The notes: generated from the sequence alone by a model not told the origin. 64,000 nucleotides of DNA from JAEUJM01 sp041908445 (GCA_041908445.1 JAYRFK010000052.1:124001-188000); one strand, 5' to 3'; counted from the stretch's first letter, positions 23,924-33,802 are shown. Numbers and translations are program-made.

Positions 23924-26371
23924 TCAGCGACGGCTGACCGGGACGCGGCGGGACTCGCCCGGGGCCAGCTCCACCACCTCGCCGGCGAGACCCACCCGCA
24001 CCGGCCCGACGTTGGGGTGGGCGGTCACGGTGCAGTGCCCGTCGGCGACGTCGATCGCCACCGAGGCGCCCCGGTAGCCCACGTTGAAGCACAGGCGGGT
24101 GATCTGGGGCGGCAGGGCGGGCTCGACCCAGAGGACGCCGTCGCGGGGCCGGACCCCCCCATAGCCCCGCTGCAGCAGGTCCACCGTGCCCGCCATGGCC
24201 CCGAGGTGGATGCCTTCACACACCGTGCACGGGTGCTCGTTCCGCGCGAGGTCGCCGGCGAGGGCCGCCTTCACCAGTGGCCACGACGGCTCGCGCCCGG
24301 CGTTGACCTGCAGCCACGAGTGGACCACACCGCTGAGGCTCGAGCCGTGGGAGGTGCGGGCGAGGTAGTACTCGACGCTCGCCGCCAGCTGGCCCTCGTC
24401 GACCTCGTAGCCGAGCCGGGCCAGCTGGGCGCAGACCTGATCGGGGGACAGCAGGTAGAGCAGCATCAGCACGTCCGCCTGCTTGGAGAGCCGGTAGCGG
24501 TCCGTCGAGTCGCCCTCGGCCTCGAGGATGCGGTCGAGTCGGGAGATGTCGCCGTAGCGCGCCCGGTACGCCTCCCAGTCCAGCTCCTCGAGCTCGCCGT
24601 AGCCCTCGAACTGGCTGATCACCCCGTCGTGGAACGGCACCCGCAGCCTGCATGAGACGGCGTCCCACGACTCGAGCTCACGGTCGTCGATGCCGAGCTT
24701 CTCGTGCACCTCCCGCCGCCGGTGGTCCGTCAGGATGTCGCACGCCTCGAGGGCGGTGCTCAACACCCAGGACGCCATCACGTTGGTGTAGGCGTTGTTG
24801 CGCAGGCCCGGTCGGTCGGCCCCCGGGTAGGCCTCGTGGTACTCGTCGGGGCCCATCACGCCGACGATGTCGTACCGGCCGTCCGCCGCGGGCGTGGCCG
24901 CGCTGGCCCAGAACCGGGCGATCTCGAAGAGCAGCTCCGCCCCGTAGTAGGAGAGGAACTCCTGGTTGTGGGTCGCGTCGTAGTACTGCCACGCGTTGTA
25001 GGCCACGGCCACGTTCACGTGGCGCTGCAGGTGCGAGGCGTCGGGCAGCCACCGACCCGAGCGCGGGTTGAGGTGCCAGGTCTGGGTCTCCTCCTCGCCG
25101 TTGCTGGCGCTCTGCCACGGGAACAGGGCGCCTTGGAAGCCTGCGGCGGCCGCCGCCCGCCGGGCCTCCGGGAGCCGGCGGTACCGGTACAGGAGCAGCC
25201 CACGCGTCAGCTTCGGGAAGCGGAGGTTCAGGTAGGGGAAGACGAACAGCTCGTCCCAGAACACGTGCCCGCGGTAGGCCTCGCCGTGCAGGCCACGCGC
25301 CGGCACGCCCACGTCGAGGTCGGCGGTGTGCTTGGTGATCGTCTGGAGGACGTGGAAGAGGTTCAACCGGAGGGCGAGCTCGGGGGCCGGCTCGTCGTGC
25401 CCGTCGTCGAAGTCGATCTCGATGTCGCCCCGCCACCACACGTGCTCCCAGTGGATGCGGTGGGTCTGCTCGAGCGCGTCGTGGTCCGCAGCCGCGGCCA
25501 GGGCCCGGGCGGCGTCCACCGCCGGCTCCGTGATGGCCTGGTCCCGCGAGGTGAACACGGCCACCACCTTCTCGACCCGGCAGGGCACGTCGGCGTCGAG
25601 GCCCAGCTCGAGCTCGTGGGCGATCCGCCCGGGCTCGCGGTGCAGGCCACGGGGCGGGTCGAGCCGGACCTCACCGCCGAACACCCGGGTGCGGGCGGCC
25701 TGGGCGACCCGCACCCGTGACTGGGTCGTGACCACCTCGAGCAGCACGGTCTCGTCGTCGGGCTCGGCCTCGAGCACCGGCTCGAGGTGCTGCGACGAGA
25801 GCGAGCGGTAGCGGTCGACGTTGCCGTTCGTCACGTGGCCGTCGAGGCCGGAGCGCACCGTCAACCGGCCCGACCAGTCCTCGGCCAGGAAGGTGGTGGC
25901 CAGGGCGGCCAGGTGCGGCTCACCCAGGTGCACCAGCCGGCGCTGCTCGACCCGCGTCGTGCGACCCGCCGGATCACGGAACCTCAGACGCCGGCGAAGC
26001 TCGCCGCGGAAGAGGTCCAGCTCGATCTCGTGGGCGAGCAGCTCCGCCGAGCCGAGGTCGAACCAGTCCCCGTCCTCCACCCGGAAGGAGAGCCACAGCC
26101 AGTTGGGCAGGTTGACGATGCTCTCGTTGGTCACCGTCCGGCCCTGGACGTCGTCGGAGAGGCGGTTGTAGACGCCGGCCACGTACGTGCCGGGGTAGTG
26201 CACGCCGTCGGCCGCCGACTCGGGGGCGGCACCCCGGACGGACAGGTACCCGTTGGCGAGCGCGCACAGGGCCTCGCGCTTGCCCTCCGCCCGGGGCTCG
26301 AAGCCCTCGAACCGCAGGGTCCACCGGTGGCCCTCGTGCGGCGGCCGGTCGGTCGGCCAGGACTTGGTCAC
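23924..26371 (-). CDS. GH65 glycoside phosphorylase (maltose/trehalose-type)
   Basis: An 815-residue inverting phosphorylase that splits an alpha-linked disaccharide with phosphate to give glucose and beta-glucose-1-phosphate. The N-terminal domain (REALCALANGYLSVRG, PGTYVAGVYNRL) leads to the (alpha/alpha)6 barrel with GHVFWDELFVFPYL. The catalytic acid is in GPDEYHE (E510). Phosphate-binding residues are probably in the TSHGSSLS motif. The GTG start (26369-26371) overlaps the stop of the beta-phosphoglucomutase gene. Mycobacterium tuberculosis has the same pairing (Rv3400-Rv3401). The exact disaccharide cannot be fixed by motif. Confidence 0.9.
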   Translation of the reverse strand: MTKSWPTDRPPHEGHRWTLRFEGFEPRAEGKREALCALANGYLSVRGAAPESAADGVHYPGTYVAGVYNRLSDDVQGRTVTNESIVNLPNWLWLSFRVEDGDWFDLGSAELLAHEIELDLFRGELRRRLRFRDPAGRTTRVEQRRLVHLGEPHLAALATTFLAEDWSGRLTVRSGLDGHVTNGNVDRYRSLSSQHLEPVLEAEPDDETVLLEVVTTQSRVRVAQAARTRVFGGEVRLDPPRGLHREPGRIAHELELGLDADVPCRVEKVVAVFTSRDQAITEPAVDAARALAAAADHDALEQTHRIHWEHVWWRGDIEIDFDDGHDEPAPELALRLNLFHVLQTITKHTADLDVGVPARGLHGEAYRGHVFWDELFVFPYLNLRFPKLTRGLLLYRYRRLPEARRAAAAAGFQGALFPWQSASNGEEETQTWHLNPRSGRWLPDASHLQRHVNVAVAYNAWQYYDATHNQEFLSYYGAELLFEIARFWASAATPAADGRYDIVGVMGPDEYHEAYPGADRPGLRNNAYTNVMASWVLSTALEACDILTDHRRREVHEKLGIDDRELESWDAVSCRLRVPFHDGVISQFEGYGELEELDWEAYRARYGDISRLDRILEAEGDSTDRYRLSKQADVLMLLYLLSPDQVCAQLARLGYEVDEGQLAASVEYYLARTSHGSSLSGVVHSWLQVNAGREPSWPLVKAALAGDLARNEHPCTVCEGIHLGAMAGTVDLLQRGYGGVRPRDGVLWVEPALPPQITRLCFNVGYRGASVAIDVADGHCTVTAHPNVGPVRVGLAGEVVELAPGESRRVPVSRR

Positions 26372-27207
26372 CTTCTCAGCTCCTCTCCGCCGCCGTCGGC
26401 CACCCGGTCGGGGGCGGCGCGTCCGGCGACCGGCGCCTCCAGCGTCTCACCACCCGGCAGCGCGAGGGCGTCGAGGTCGGCGACCACGAGGTCGGCGCCG
26501 GCCGCTTCGAGCTCGGCGCGGTGCCCGACCCGGTCGACGCCGACGACGAGGCCGAACCCGCCCCGCCGGCCGGCCTCGACCCCGGCGACGGCGTCCTCCA
26601 CGACCGCGGCGTCCCCGGGCGCCACGCCCAGCGTCTCGGCCCCGGCGAGGAAGAGGGCCGGGTCGGGCTTGCCGGCCAGGCCGAGGCGGTCGCTGTCCAC
26701 ACCGTCGACGACCACCGCGAACCGCGCCAACACGCCGGCCCGGCGCAGCACCTCGCGGGCGTTGCGACTGGCCGAGACCGCCGCCACGGCCACGCCGGCG
26801 GCATCGAGGCGGTCGAGCAGACGCACGGTGTCGGGGAAGGGTTCGACGCCGCCGGCGGCGAGCGCCTCGCGGAAGTACGCGTCCTTGGCGTTGCCGAGCC
26901 CGCACACCGTCCCAGCGTCGGCCCCGTCCGAGCTCGCGCCCGCGGGGAGGGTGATGCCGCGGGCGTCCAGGAAGGCCGACACGCCGTCGTAGCGGGGCTT
27001 GCCGTCGACGAGGGCGAGGTACTCCCGCACCTCGTCGAAGGGCTCGAACGAGCGCCCCTCGCGCTCGCCCCGCCCGGCGAGGAACTCGTCGAAGAGCCGC
27101 TTCCACGCCGCGGCATGGACGACCGCGGTGTCGGTGATCACCCCGTCGGTGTCGAAGATCACCGCACGGAGGGCTGCGGGCGCCGGCACGTCCCGAGTCT
27201 CACCCAT
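26368..27207 (-). CDS. HAD family beta-phosphoglucomutase
   Basis: A 279-residue HAD-type mutase that converts beta-glucose-1-phosphate, the GH65 product, to glucose-6-phosphate. The nucleophile loop is VIFDTDGVITDT (D19, D21). AVSASRN is motif II, the lysine is in AGKPDPALFL, and VVEDAVAGVEAG is the metal-binding acidic loop. The helical cap lies between residues 30 and 125. The ATG at 27205-27207 overlaps the ATPase stop by 8 nt and the gene ends inside the GH65 start, so all three are one operon. Confidence 0.9.
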   Translation of the reverse strand: MGETRDVPAPAALRAVIFDTDGVITDTAVVHAAAWKRLFDEFLAGRGEREGRSFEPFDEVREYLALVDGKPRYDGVSAFLDARGITLPAGASSDGADAGTVCGLGNAKDAYFREALAAGGVEPFPDTVRLLDRLDAAGVAVAAVSASRNAREVLRRAGVLARFAVVVDGVDSDRLGLAGKPDPALFLAGAETLGVAPGDAAVVEDAVAGVEAGRRGGFGLVVGVDRVGHRAELEAAGADLVVADLDALALPGGETLEAPVAGRAAPDRVADGGGEELRR

Positions 27208-29830
27208 CACGGCGCGTGGCGGGGTCACCCGGACCGAGGCCGTGGCGGCGCCGGCGCGCCTGCCGGCGCAGGACGGCCTTCGCGGTGGTGTCGGCCAGGA
27301 GCAGCGCCGGGGCCGCGAGGCCCACGACCAGCCAGCCCGCGGCACTCGGCCACGCCTGGCCGAGCAGGTCGGCGAGGGGCGTGACGGCCACGAAGCAGGC
27401 CGCGAGCACGATCTCGAAGGCCACCGCGCCAAGCAGCAGGCGGTTGCTGGTCCAGCCCAGCGCCCCCGGCCAGCGGGTCGTGGACCGGCACGCGAAGGCG
27501 TTGGCCATCTGGCCGGCGACGACGGCGGTGAAGGCCGCCCCCGACGCCATGAGCTCCACCTGGCCCTCGGGGAACGGGTCCCCGGGACGCCAGCCCGCCG
27601 CGAGGAAGACCGCCACGAAGGCGGACATCGAAAAGAGCGCCTCGGTCGGGCCGAGCACGCCGAAGACCCGGAACGCCACGGTGCGGTTGATGAGGCGCCC
27701 GCTGCTCGGCGGCCGGTCGAGGACCCCCGGCGCGGGCCGCTCCCCGCCCAGCGCGACCGCCGGCAGGGTGTCGGTGCCGACGTCGAGGGCCAGCACCTGG
27801 AGCACGCCGAGGGCGAGCGGGAACCGGCCGCCCGAGAGCGCCCAGACGACGAACGGGGTCAACTCCGCCACGTTGTCGGTCAGGTGGTAGGTGAGGAACC
27901 GCCGCATGTTGGCGAACGTGCCCCGCCCCTGCTCGATGGCCGCCACGATGGTGGCGAAGTCGTCGTCGAGCAGGACGAGGTCGGCGGCGTCGCGGGCCAC
28001 GTCGGTACCCGAGCGCCCCATGGCGATGCCGATGTCGGCCTCCTGGAGCGCGGGCCCGTCGTTCACGCCGTCGCCCGTCATGGCCACGACGTGACCCCGG
28101 GCCCGCAGGGCGCGGGCGATGCGCAGCTTGTCCTCCGGTGCCACCCGGCTCACCACCACCCCGTCGTGGTCGAGCAGCGCGCCGAGCACCGCGTCGTCCT
28201 CGGGCAGCTCGGCGCCGGTCAGCACCGGGTCGTGCGGCCGGCGCAGGCCGACCTGGTCGGCGATGGCCCTCGCGGTCGCGGGGTGGTCGCCGGTGATCAT
28301 GGCCACGGCGACCCCGGCCCGCCGGCACGCCGCCAGCGCGTGGGCGGCGCCGACGCGCGGCGGGTCCTCGAGGGCCAGCAGGGCCAGCAGCTCCAGGCCC
28401 TGCTCGGCGATCTCGGCCTCGGTGGCGCCGTCGTCGGGCCGCCGGGCCACGGCGATCACCCGCAGGCCCTGGTTCGAGAGCTCGTCCAGCGCCGCGTCGG
28501 CGCCGGCGCGGTCCGTGCAGCGGGGCAGGACGGTGTCCGGTGCGCCCTTCACCAGGATCCAGCCGTCGCGGACCACCGACATCCGGCGACGACGGGGGTC
28601 GAAGGGGAACACCCGGTCGGGCGCCGCCGCCCGCAGCCCGTCGGTGTCGAGCCCCAGGCGACGGGCGAGGACGTCGAGGGCGACCTCCATCGGATCGCCC
28701 TGGGGGCGCCACCCCCCGTCGCGTGCCACGAGGTGCCCGGTCGAGCAGACGACCGCGGCCCGGGCCGCGGCGGTGGCGGCGTCCCGGGCCGCCGGCTCGT
28801 CCGACCGGACCTCGCCCTCCGGCTCGTAGCCCTCGCCCTCGATGCGGCTGCGGCCCGCCGGCGTCCACACGGTGACCACTGCCATCTCGTTGCGGGTGAG
28901 GGTGCCGGTCTTGTCGGAGCAGATGAAGGTGGTGGAGCCGAGGGTCTCGACCGACTCGAGCCGCCGCACCAGGGCCTGGCGCTCCGCCATGCGCTGCGCC
29001 CCGAGGGCCAGCGAGAGCGTGACCGTGGGCAGGAGGCTCTCGGGCACGAGCGCCACCGTGACGCCGATGGCGAAGAGGAACCCGTCGCGGGCGGGCTGGC
29101 CGAGCAGCAGCGAGAGCACGAAGAACAGGGCGCCGACACCGAGGGCGATGGTGGCGAGCGTCCGGACGACCCGCTGGATCTCGCGGTGCAACGGGGTGGG
29201 CGGGCGCTTCGCCTCGGTGGTCAGCCGGGCGATCGAGGCGAGCCGGGTGTGCACGCCGATGGCGGTCACGGTGCCCACGCCGGCCCCTTCGACGAGGAAC
29301 GTGCCCCCGAAGACCGGGTCGCCCTCGCCGGCGCCGGCGGCGACGCTCTCCCCGGTGAGCATCGACGTGTCCACCAGGACGCCGTGGGCCACGTCGAGCA
29401 CGAGGTCGGCCGAGATCCGGTCACCGGCCTCGAGCACGACCACGTCGCCCACGACGAGCTCCGCCGCGTCGACGTCGACGTGGCGGCCGTCGCGGACGAC
29501 GGTCGCCCGCCGGGGCAGCAGGTCGCGCAGGCTCTGGGCGGCGCGCTCCGCCCGCCACTCCTGCCCGAAGGCGAAGACGCCGTTGAGGACGATCACCAGC
29601 ACGATGGCCACCGCCAGCGCCGGGAGGCCCGCGACCACCGCCAGGCCGCTGGCCACCCACAGCATCCCGGCGAAGAAGTTGAACAGCTCGGCGAGGAGCT
29701 TGCGCCACGCGGGAACCGTGCGCGGCGGCGGCAGCACGTTCGGGCCGTGCTCCGCCTGGCGGCGTGCCACCTCCGCCGACGTGAGCCCGACCGCCGGCGC
29801 CGGTGCGTCGGGGCGCGCGGACTCGGTCAC
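27200..29830 (-). CDS. cation-transporting P-type ATPase (P2, Ca2+-ATPase-like)
   Basis: An 876-residue ion pump. The actuator loop is MLTGES (about residue 160), the phosphorylation site is CSDKTGTLTRNE (about 305), and the hinge is MTGDGVNDGPAL (about 580). The N-domain KGAPDTVL is present. Ten membrane segments are expected. Helix 4 carries ALVPESLLPTV, the PE-type ion-binding motif of P2 pumps. The GTG start (29828-29830) follows GGGAG. M. tuberculosis CtpF is a similar pump under DosR control; here GGGACC motifs lie in the upstream region. Substrate could be Ca2+ or another divalent or monovalent cation. Confidence 0.9.
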   Translation of the reverse strand: MTESARPDAPAPAVGLTSAEVARRQAEHGPNVLPPPRTVPAWRKLLAELFNFFAGMLWVASGLAVVAGLPALAVAIVLVIVLNGVFAFGQEWRAERAAQSLRDLLPRRATVVRDGRHVDVDAAELVVGDVVVLEAGDRISADLVLDVAHGVLVDTSMLTGESVAAGAGEGDPVFGGTFLVEGAGVGTVTAIGVHTRLASIARLTTEAKRPPTPLHREIQRVVRTLATIALGVGALFFVLSLLLGQPARDGFLFAIGVTVALVPESLLPTVTLSLALGAQRMAERQALVRRLESVETLGSTTFICSDKTGTLTRNEMAVVTVWTPAGRSRIEGEGYEPEGEVRSDEPAARDAATAAARAAVVCSTGHLVARDGGWRPQGDPMEVALDVLARRLGLDTDGLRAAAPDRVFPFDPRRRRMSVVRDGWILVKGAPDTVLPRCTDRAGADAALDELSNQGLRVIAVARRPDDGATEAEIAEQGLELLALLALEDPPRVGAAHALAACRRAGVAVAMITGDHPATARAIADQVGLRRPHDPVLTGAELPEDDAVLGALLDHDGVVVSRVAPEDKLRIARALRARGHVVAMTGDGVNDGPALQEADIGIAMGRSGTDVARDAADLVLLDDDFATIVAAIEQGRGTFANMRRFLTYHLTDNVAELTPFVVWALSGGRFPLALGVLQVLALDVGTDTLPAVALGGERPAPGVLDRPPSSGRLINRTVAFRVFGVLGPTEALFSMSAFVAVFLAAGWRPGDPFPEGQVELMASGAAFTAVVAGQMANAFACRSTTRWPGALGWTSNRLLLGAVAFEIVLAACFVAVTPLADLLGQAWPSAAGWLVVGLAAPALLLADTTAKAVLRRQARRRRHGLGPGDPATRRDG

Positions 29831-29865
29831 GACCCCACTCTCCCGCGCCACCCCCGGAGGGGCCA

Positions 29866-29924
29866 GGGACCATCGGACCCGCGCCCGGGGGCCTGCCGTC
29901 CACCCGGGCCGGGACCTTCTCCCC
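29866..29924. promoter_or_regulatory. two DosR/DevR-like GGGACC boxes in a divergent promoter
   Basis: GGGACC-ATC-GGACCC (29866-29880) and GGGACCTTCTCCCC (29911-29924) resemble the actinobacterial DevR box (GGGAC, a short A/T- or T-containing centre, then GTCC or GGCCC). They lie between the P-type ATPase and the universal stress protein gene. Similar sequences occur at 40724-40737 and 45526-45538. No DevR regulator gene is in the window. Confidence 0.4.
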
Positions 29925-29992
29925 TTCCCCATCCCGTCGAACCGGGTTTCCATCGCGAGTGGGCAACGAGCCACCGACCCCGAGGAGCTGCC

Positions 29993-30424
29993 GTGGCCAC
30001 CATCCTGCTCGCCGTGGACGGCACGGCCCTCGGCGACGAGGCCGCCCGTTGGGCCGTCGAGCTGCTCGGCCCGGGGCACCGCTGGGAGCTGGTGCGGGTG
30101 GTGTCGCCCCGTGGCTCCGAGCCCGACGCGCTCCGCCGGCTCGATCCCCCGGTGCTCGATGGCACCCAGGTCGACCGCGCCCTCCGGGCGGCCGAGCAGG
30201 AGACCCTCGACCTGGCGGTGGCGCTGGGCGTCACCGGCGAGGTGCGCATCGAGACCGGTGAGCCGGGCCCCACGTTGTGCGAGCTGGCCACCCGCTTGGG
30301 CGCCGACCTCGTGGTCGTGGGCAGTCACGGGCGCGGCCCCATCGGGCGGGTGATCCTCGGCTCGGTCAGCACCCACGTGGTGGCCCACGCCCCGTGCTCC
30401 GTCGTCGTCCACCGGGCACCATGA
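29993..30424 (+). CDS. universal stress protein
   Basis: A 143-residue UspA-fold protein. It begins ATILLAVDGTALGDEAARWA and has the ATP-binding signature G-2x-G-9x-G-S/T in VVVGSHGRGPIGRVILGSVS, so it should bind ATP. The GTG at 29993 follows GAGGAG. Its stop overlaps the next gene's ATG as ATGA. Grouping with a P-type ATPase, a phosphorylase pathway, a site-2 protease and PEP synthase suggests a low-oxygen or energy-limitation role (inference). Confidence 0.9.
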   Translation: MATILLAVDGTALGDEAARWAVELLGPGHRWELVRVVSPRGSEPDALRRLDPPVLDGTQVDRALRAAEQETLDLAVALGVTGEVRIETGEPGPTLCELATRLGADLVVVGSHGRGPIGRVILGSVSTHVVAHAPCSVVVHRAP

Positions 30425-31485
30425 CCCCGGCGCCGCGACCCTCGGACCCGAGCCGGCGGCCCGTGGCGTCGCCGGCGGGGCGGGGACGCCGACGCTCGCG
30501 ATGGTCCTTTCCCCTCGGACGGGTGCTCGGCATCGAGTTGCGCGTGCACGCCACGTTCCTCCTCCTGGTGCTGCTCGTCCTGGCCACGGCGGGCGCGGTG
30601 GAGGGGGGCGTCCCCGCGGCGCTGGTGTGGCTGGCGCTGGTCTTCGCCTGCGTGCTCGTGCACGAGCTCGCCCACAGCGCCGTCGCCCGCCGGCGCGGCG
30701 TGGAGGTGGACGAGATCCTGCTCCTTCCCATCGGCGGGGTCTCCCGGATGGCGCGCCTGCCCGAGTCGGCGAGGGACGAGCTCGTGATCGCGCTCGTGGG
30801 CCCGCTCGCCAGCTTCGCCCTCGCCCTCCTCGCCGGCGTCGTCGCTGCGGCCATGGGCGTGGCCCTCCTCCCCCCGACCCTCTCGGTGGGCGCCATCGTG
30901 GTCCGCCTGTTCTGGTTCAACCTGGTGATCGGGGCGTTCAACCTCCTGCCCGCCTTCCCGCTCGACGGCGGTCGGGTGCTCCGCGCCCTCCTCGAGCCGC
31001 GGATGGGGCTCGAGGAGGCCACCCACCGAGCGGCGCGCCTCGGGCGGGCGGTGGCCGTCGTCCTCGTCGTGGCCGGCGTGCTCGTCAACTTCTGGCTCAT
31101 CCTCATCGCCGTGTTCGTCTACGTGGGAAGCGCCGCGGAGGAGACGGCCACGACGCTGCACGTCCGCCTCCAGGGCCACCGCGTGGCCGACCTCATGCGA
31201 GCGTCCCCCGTCGTCCGCCTGGGCCCGCACCCGGTGGCCGCCGCCGTGCTCGACCCCGACGAGCCCGTGACGGACGACCTGATCGACCTGCTGCAGGATG
31301 CACCCCACCACACCCTGCCCGTCGAGCGCGACGGCCGCCTCCTGGGGTCGCTGGCCCTCGACGACGTCGTCCACCTCATCGACCAGCCGAGCACGGCGGC
31401 CGCCCGGCCACGACGGCCGCTCCCGCCACCCCCACCGCTTCCCACCACCTCGCACCGGATCTGGAGGCACCCCCATGGCCACTGA
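30421..31485 (+). CDS. M50 family site-2 protease / zinc metalloprotease
   Basis: A 354-residue membrane protease. The catalytic zinc motif HELAH is at residues 81-85 within a membrane helix. The distal ligand is in NLLPAFPLDGGR (D182). About six hydrophobic helices are visible. The segment from about residue 245 to 320 (VADLMRASPVV, VTDDLIDLLQ, LPVERDGRLLGSLALDDVVHLI) is a divergent CBS-like pair, as in the Rip3-type proteases that may sense nucleotides. The C-terminus is proline- and histidine-rich. The ATG at 30421 overlaps the USP stop, and its 3' end overlaps the PEP synthase gene by 11 nt. Confidence 0.88.
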   Translation: MTPAPRPSDPSRRPVASPAGRGRRRSRWSFPLGRVLGIELRVHATFLLLVLLVLATAGAVEGGVPAALVWLALVFACVLVHELAHSAVARRRGVEVDEILLLPIGGVSRMARLPESARDELVIALVGPLASFALALLAGVVAAAMGVALLPPTLSVGAIVVRLFWFNLVIGAFNLLPAFPLDGGRVLRALLEPRMGLEEATHRAARLGRAVAVVLVVAGVLVNFWLILIAVFVYVGSAAEETATTLHVRLQGHRVADLMRASPVVRLGPHPVAAAVLDPDEPVTDDLIDLLQDAPHHTLPVERDGRLLGSLALDDVVHLIDQPSTAAARPRRPLPPPPPLPTTSHRIWRHPHGH

Positions 31486-33802
31486 CACCCCGACCGCGCC
31501 GGTCGTCGCCTTCGCCGACCTCGACCGCACCTCGGTGCCCGTGGCCGGCGGGAAGGGCGCGAACCTCGGCGAGCTGACCCGCGCCGGGTTCCCGGTACCC
31601 CCCGGGTTCGTGATCACCGCCGACGCCTACCTCGCGGCCATGGACCACGGCGGCGTGCGCGACGAGCTCGTGCGCCTCGCCTCGGAGGGGGCGACAGGAA
31701 CGGGCACCGACGACGCCGTGCTCGACGAGCGAGCGACCCGCGCCCGGCACCTGGTCCACGAGGCGGGCCTGCCCGACCCGCTGCGGGCCCGGATCCTCGA
31801 CGCCTACCACGGCCTCGGCGACCGGGTCGCGGTCGCCGTGCGCTCCTCCGCCACCGCCGAGGACACCGCCGGCACGTCGTTCGCCGGCATGAACGCCACC
31901 TTCACCAACGTCGCCGGCGACGACGAGCTGATCGCCGCCGTCGTCGACTGCTGGGCGTCGGCGTTCAGCCCCCGCGTGCTCGCCTACCGGGCGAGCCAGG
32001 GCATCGGGGACGAGCCCGCCATCGCGGTGGTCGTGCAGGAGATGGCCGAGGCGGTGGCCTCCGGTGTGATGTTCACCGCCAACCCCGCCGACGGCGACCG
32101 GAGCACCATCGTCATCGAGGGCGCGCCCGGGCAGGGCGAGGTGGTCGTCGGCGGCCAGGTCGAGCCCGACTCGTACCTGGTGGCCAAGGACACCCTCCAC
32201 GTGCGCCACGCCCACGTCGGGATCAAGGGCCACAAGATCGTCCGGGGACCGGACGGGCGCGACCAGACCATCGAGCTCTCGGGAGCGGAGGCGAGCCGCC
32301 GCGTGCTCACCGACGACCAGGTCCAGGCCATCGCCGAGCTGGGTCGGGCGGTCGAGGCCCACTACGGGACGCCCCAGGACACCGAGTGGGTGATCACCCC
32401 GGACGGGGACCTGCGCCTCGTGCAATCACGCCCCATCACCACCCTCGGCGAGGAGGCCCCCGTCGCCGGGGCCCCGGGGGCGGCCCCGTCCGGTGCCGCC
32501 CCGGTCGTCCGGGGCCTCGCCGCCGCACCGGGGATCGCGGTGGGGCTGGCTCGGGTCCTGCGCTCGGTGGACGAGGGCCGCCGCCTCGCCGACGGCGAGA
32601 TCCTCATCGCCCCCATGACCAACCCCGACTGGGTGCCGACGATCCGCCGGGCCGCCGGCCTGGTCACCGACGGCGGCGGCATGACGTGCCACGCCGCCAT
32701 CGTCAGCCGGGAGCTGCGGGTCCCCGCCGTGGTCGGCGCCCGCACCGCGACGACGGCGCTCCGCGACGGCGAGCTGATCACCCTCGACGGCGCCACCGGC
32801 GAGGTCTGGGTCGGCGACGTGCGCGCCCAGCGCGTGGCGGGGGCCCCGCCGGCGACCGCGACCGCGGGCGCGCCACCGGTCGCGGCGCTCGCGGCCGAGG
32901 AGCCCCTCGCCACCCGCCTCTACGTGAACCTGGCCATGGCGGCCCGAGCCGAGGAGGCGGCCGCCCTGCCCGTGGACGGCGTGGGGCTGCTCCGGGCCGA
33001 GTTCATGATCACCGATGCGCTGGGCGGCGTGCACCCGAAGAAGCTGCTGGCCGACGGCCGCCGGGCCGACTTCGTCGACGCCATGGCCGCCTCGCTCGCC
33101 CAGGTCACCCGCGCCTTCGCCCCCCGCCCGGTCGTGTACCGGGCCATGGACTTCCGGACGAACGAGTTCCGCGGGCTCGAGGGCGGCGCCGAGTACGAGC
33201 CCGAGGAGAGCAACCCGATGATCGGCTACCGGGGTTGCTACCGCTATGTCCGCGAGCCCGACGTGTTCGCCATGGAGCTCGACGTCCTCGCTCGCGTCCG
33301 GGAGGAGACGCCGAACCTGCACCTCATGCTCCCGTTCGTGCGCACGCTCTGGGAGCTGGAGGCGTGCCTCGAGCTGGTGGACCGCAGCCCGCTGGGCCGC
33401 CAGCGGGGCCTGCACCGCTGGGTCATGGCCGAGGTGCCGTCGGTCGTGTACCGCATCGGCGACTACGCCCGAGCGGGCATCGACGGCGTGTCCATCGGCT
33501 CGAACGACCTCACCCAGCTCGTGCTCGGGGTCGACCGGGACTCCGAGATCTGCGCCGAGCTCTTCGACGCCTCGGACGCCGCCGTGCTGGCCGCCATCGA
33601 GGCCATCATCACCGAGGCCCGGGCCCACGGCCTCACCAGCTCGCTGTGCGGCCAGGCGCCGTCGAACGACCCCGCCTTCGCCGAGCACCTCGTGCGCTTC
33701 GGCATCACGTCCGTGTCGGTCACCCCGGACGCGGTCCCCGCCACCCGCCGGGTCCTCGCCGCCACCGAGCGCCGCCTCCTGCTCGAGGCCGCCCGCCGCT
33801 GA
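31475..33802 (+). CDS. ppsA: phosphoenolpyruvate synthase (pyruvate, water dikinase)
   Basis: A 775-residue enzyme making PEP from pyruvate and ATP, for gluconeogenesis. The ATP-grasp domain starts VAGGKGANLGELTRAG and includes AVRSSATAEDTAGTSFAGMN. The phosphohistidine swivel motif is GGGMTCHAAIVSREL (H406). The PEP/pyruvate barrel has YRAMDFRTNEFRGLEGG, EESNPMIGYRG and, at the end, the catalytic cysteine in SSLCGQAPSN. Ala/Pro-rich linkers flank the swivel domain. The ATG at 31475 follows TGGAGG inside the end of the M50 gene. Together with the phosphorylase route across the divide it fits carbon rerouting under starvation. Confidence 0.9.
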   Translation: MATDTPTAPVVAFADLDRTSVPVAGGKGANLGELTRAGFPVPPGFVITADAYLAAMDHGGVRDELVRLASEGATGTGTDDAVLDERATRARHLVHEAGLPDPLRARILDAYHGLGDRVAVAVRSSATAEDTAGTSFAGMNATFTNVAGDDELIAAVVDCWASAFSPRVLAYRASQGIGDEPAIAVVVQEMAEAVASGVMFTANPADGDRSTIVIEGAPGQGEVVVGGQVEPDSYLVAKDTLHVRHAHVGIKGHKIVRGPDGRDQTIELSGAEASRRVLTDDQVQAIAELGRAVEAHYGTPQDTEWVITPDGDLRLVQSRPITTLGEEAPVAGAPGAAPSGAAPVVRGLAAAPGIAVGLARVLRSVDEGRRLADGEILIAPMTNPDWVPTIRRAAGLVTDGGGMTCHAAIVSRELRVPAVVGARTATTALRDGELITLDGATGEVWVGDVRAQRVAGAPPATATAGAPPVAALAAEEPLATRLYVNLAMAARAEEAAALPVDGVGLLRAEFMITDALGGVHPKKLLADGRRADFVDAMAASLAQVTRAFAPRPVVYRAMDFRTNEFRGLEGGAEYEPEESNPMIGYRGCYRYVREPDVFAMELDVLARVREETPNLHLMLPFVRTLWELEACLELVDRSPLGRQRGLHRWVMAEVPSVVYRIGDYARAGIDGVSIGSNDLTQLVLGVDRDSEICAELFDASDAAVLAAIEAIITEARAHGLTSSLCGQAPSNDPAFAEHLVRFGITSVSVTPDAVPATRRVLAATERRLLLEAARR

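Noticed and set aside
26999..30424. A 1141-residue open frame on the plus strand opposite the P-type ATPase
   Set aside because: It is antisense to a clear ATPase frame with all catalytic motifs; low-complexity Gly/Arg/His composition shows it is a GC-rich shadow. Its last 143 codons are the true universal stress protein.
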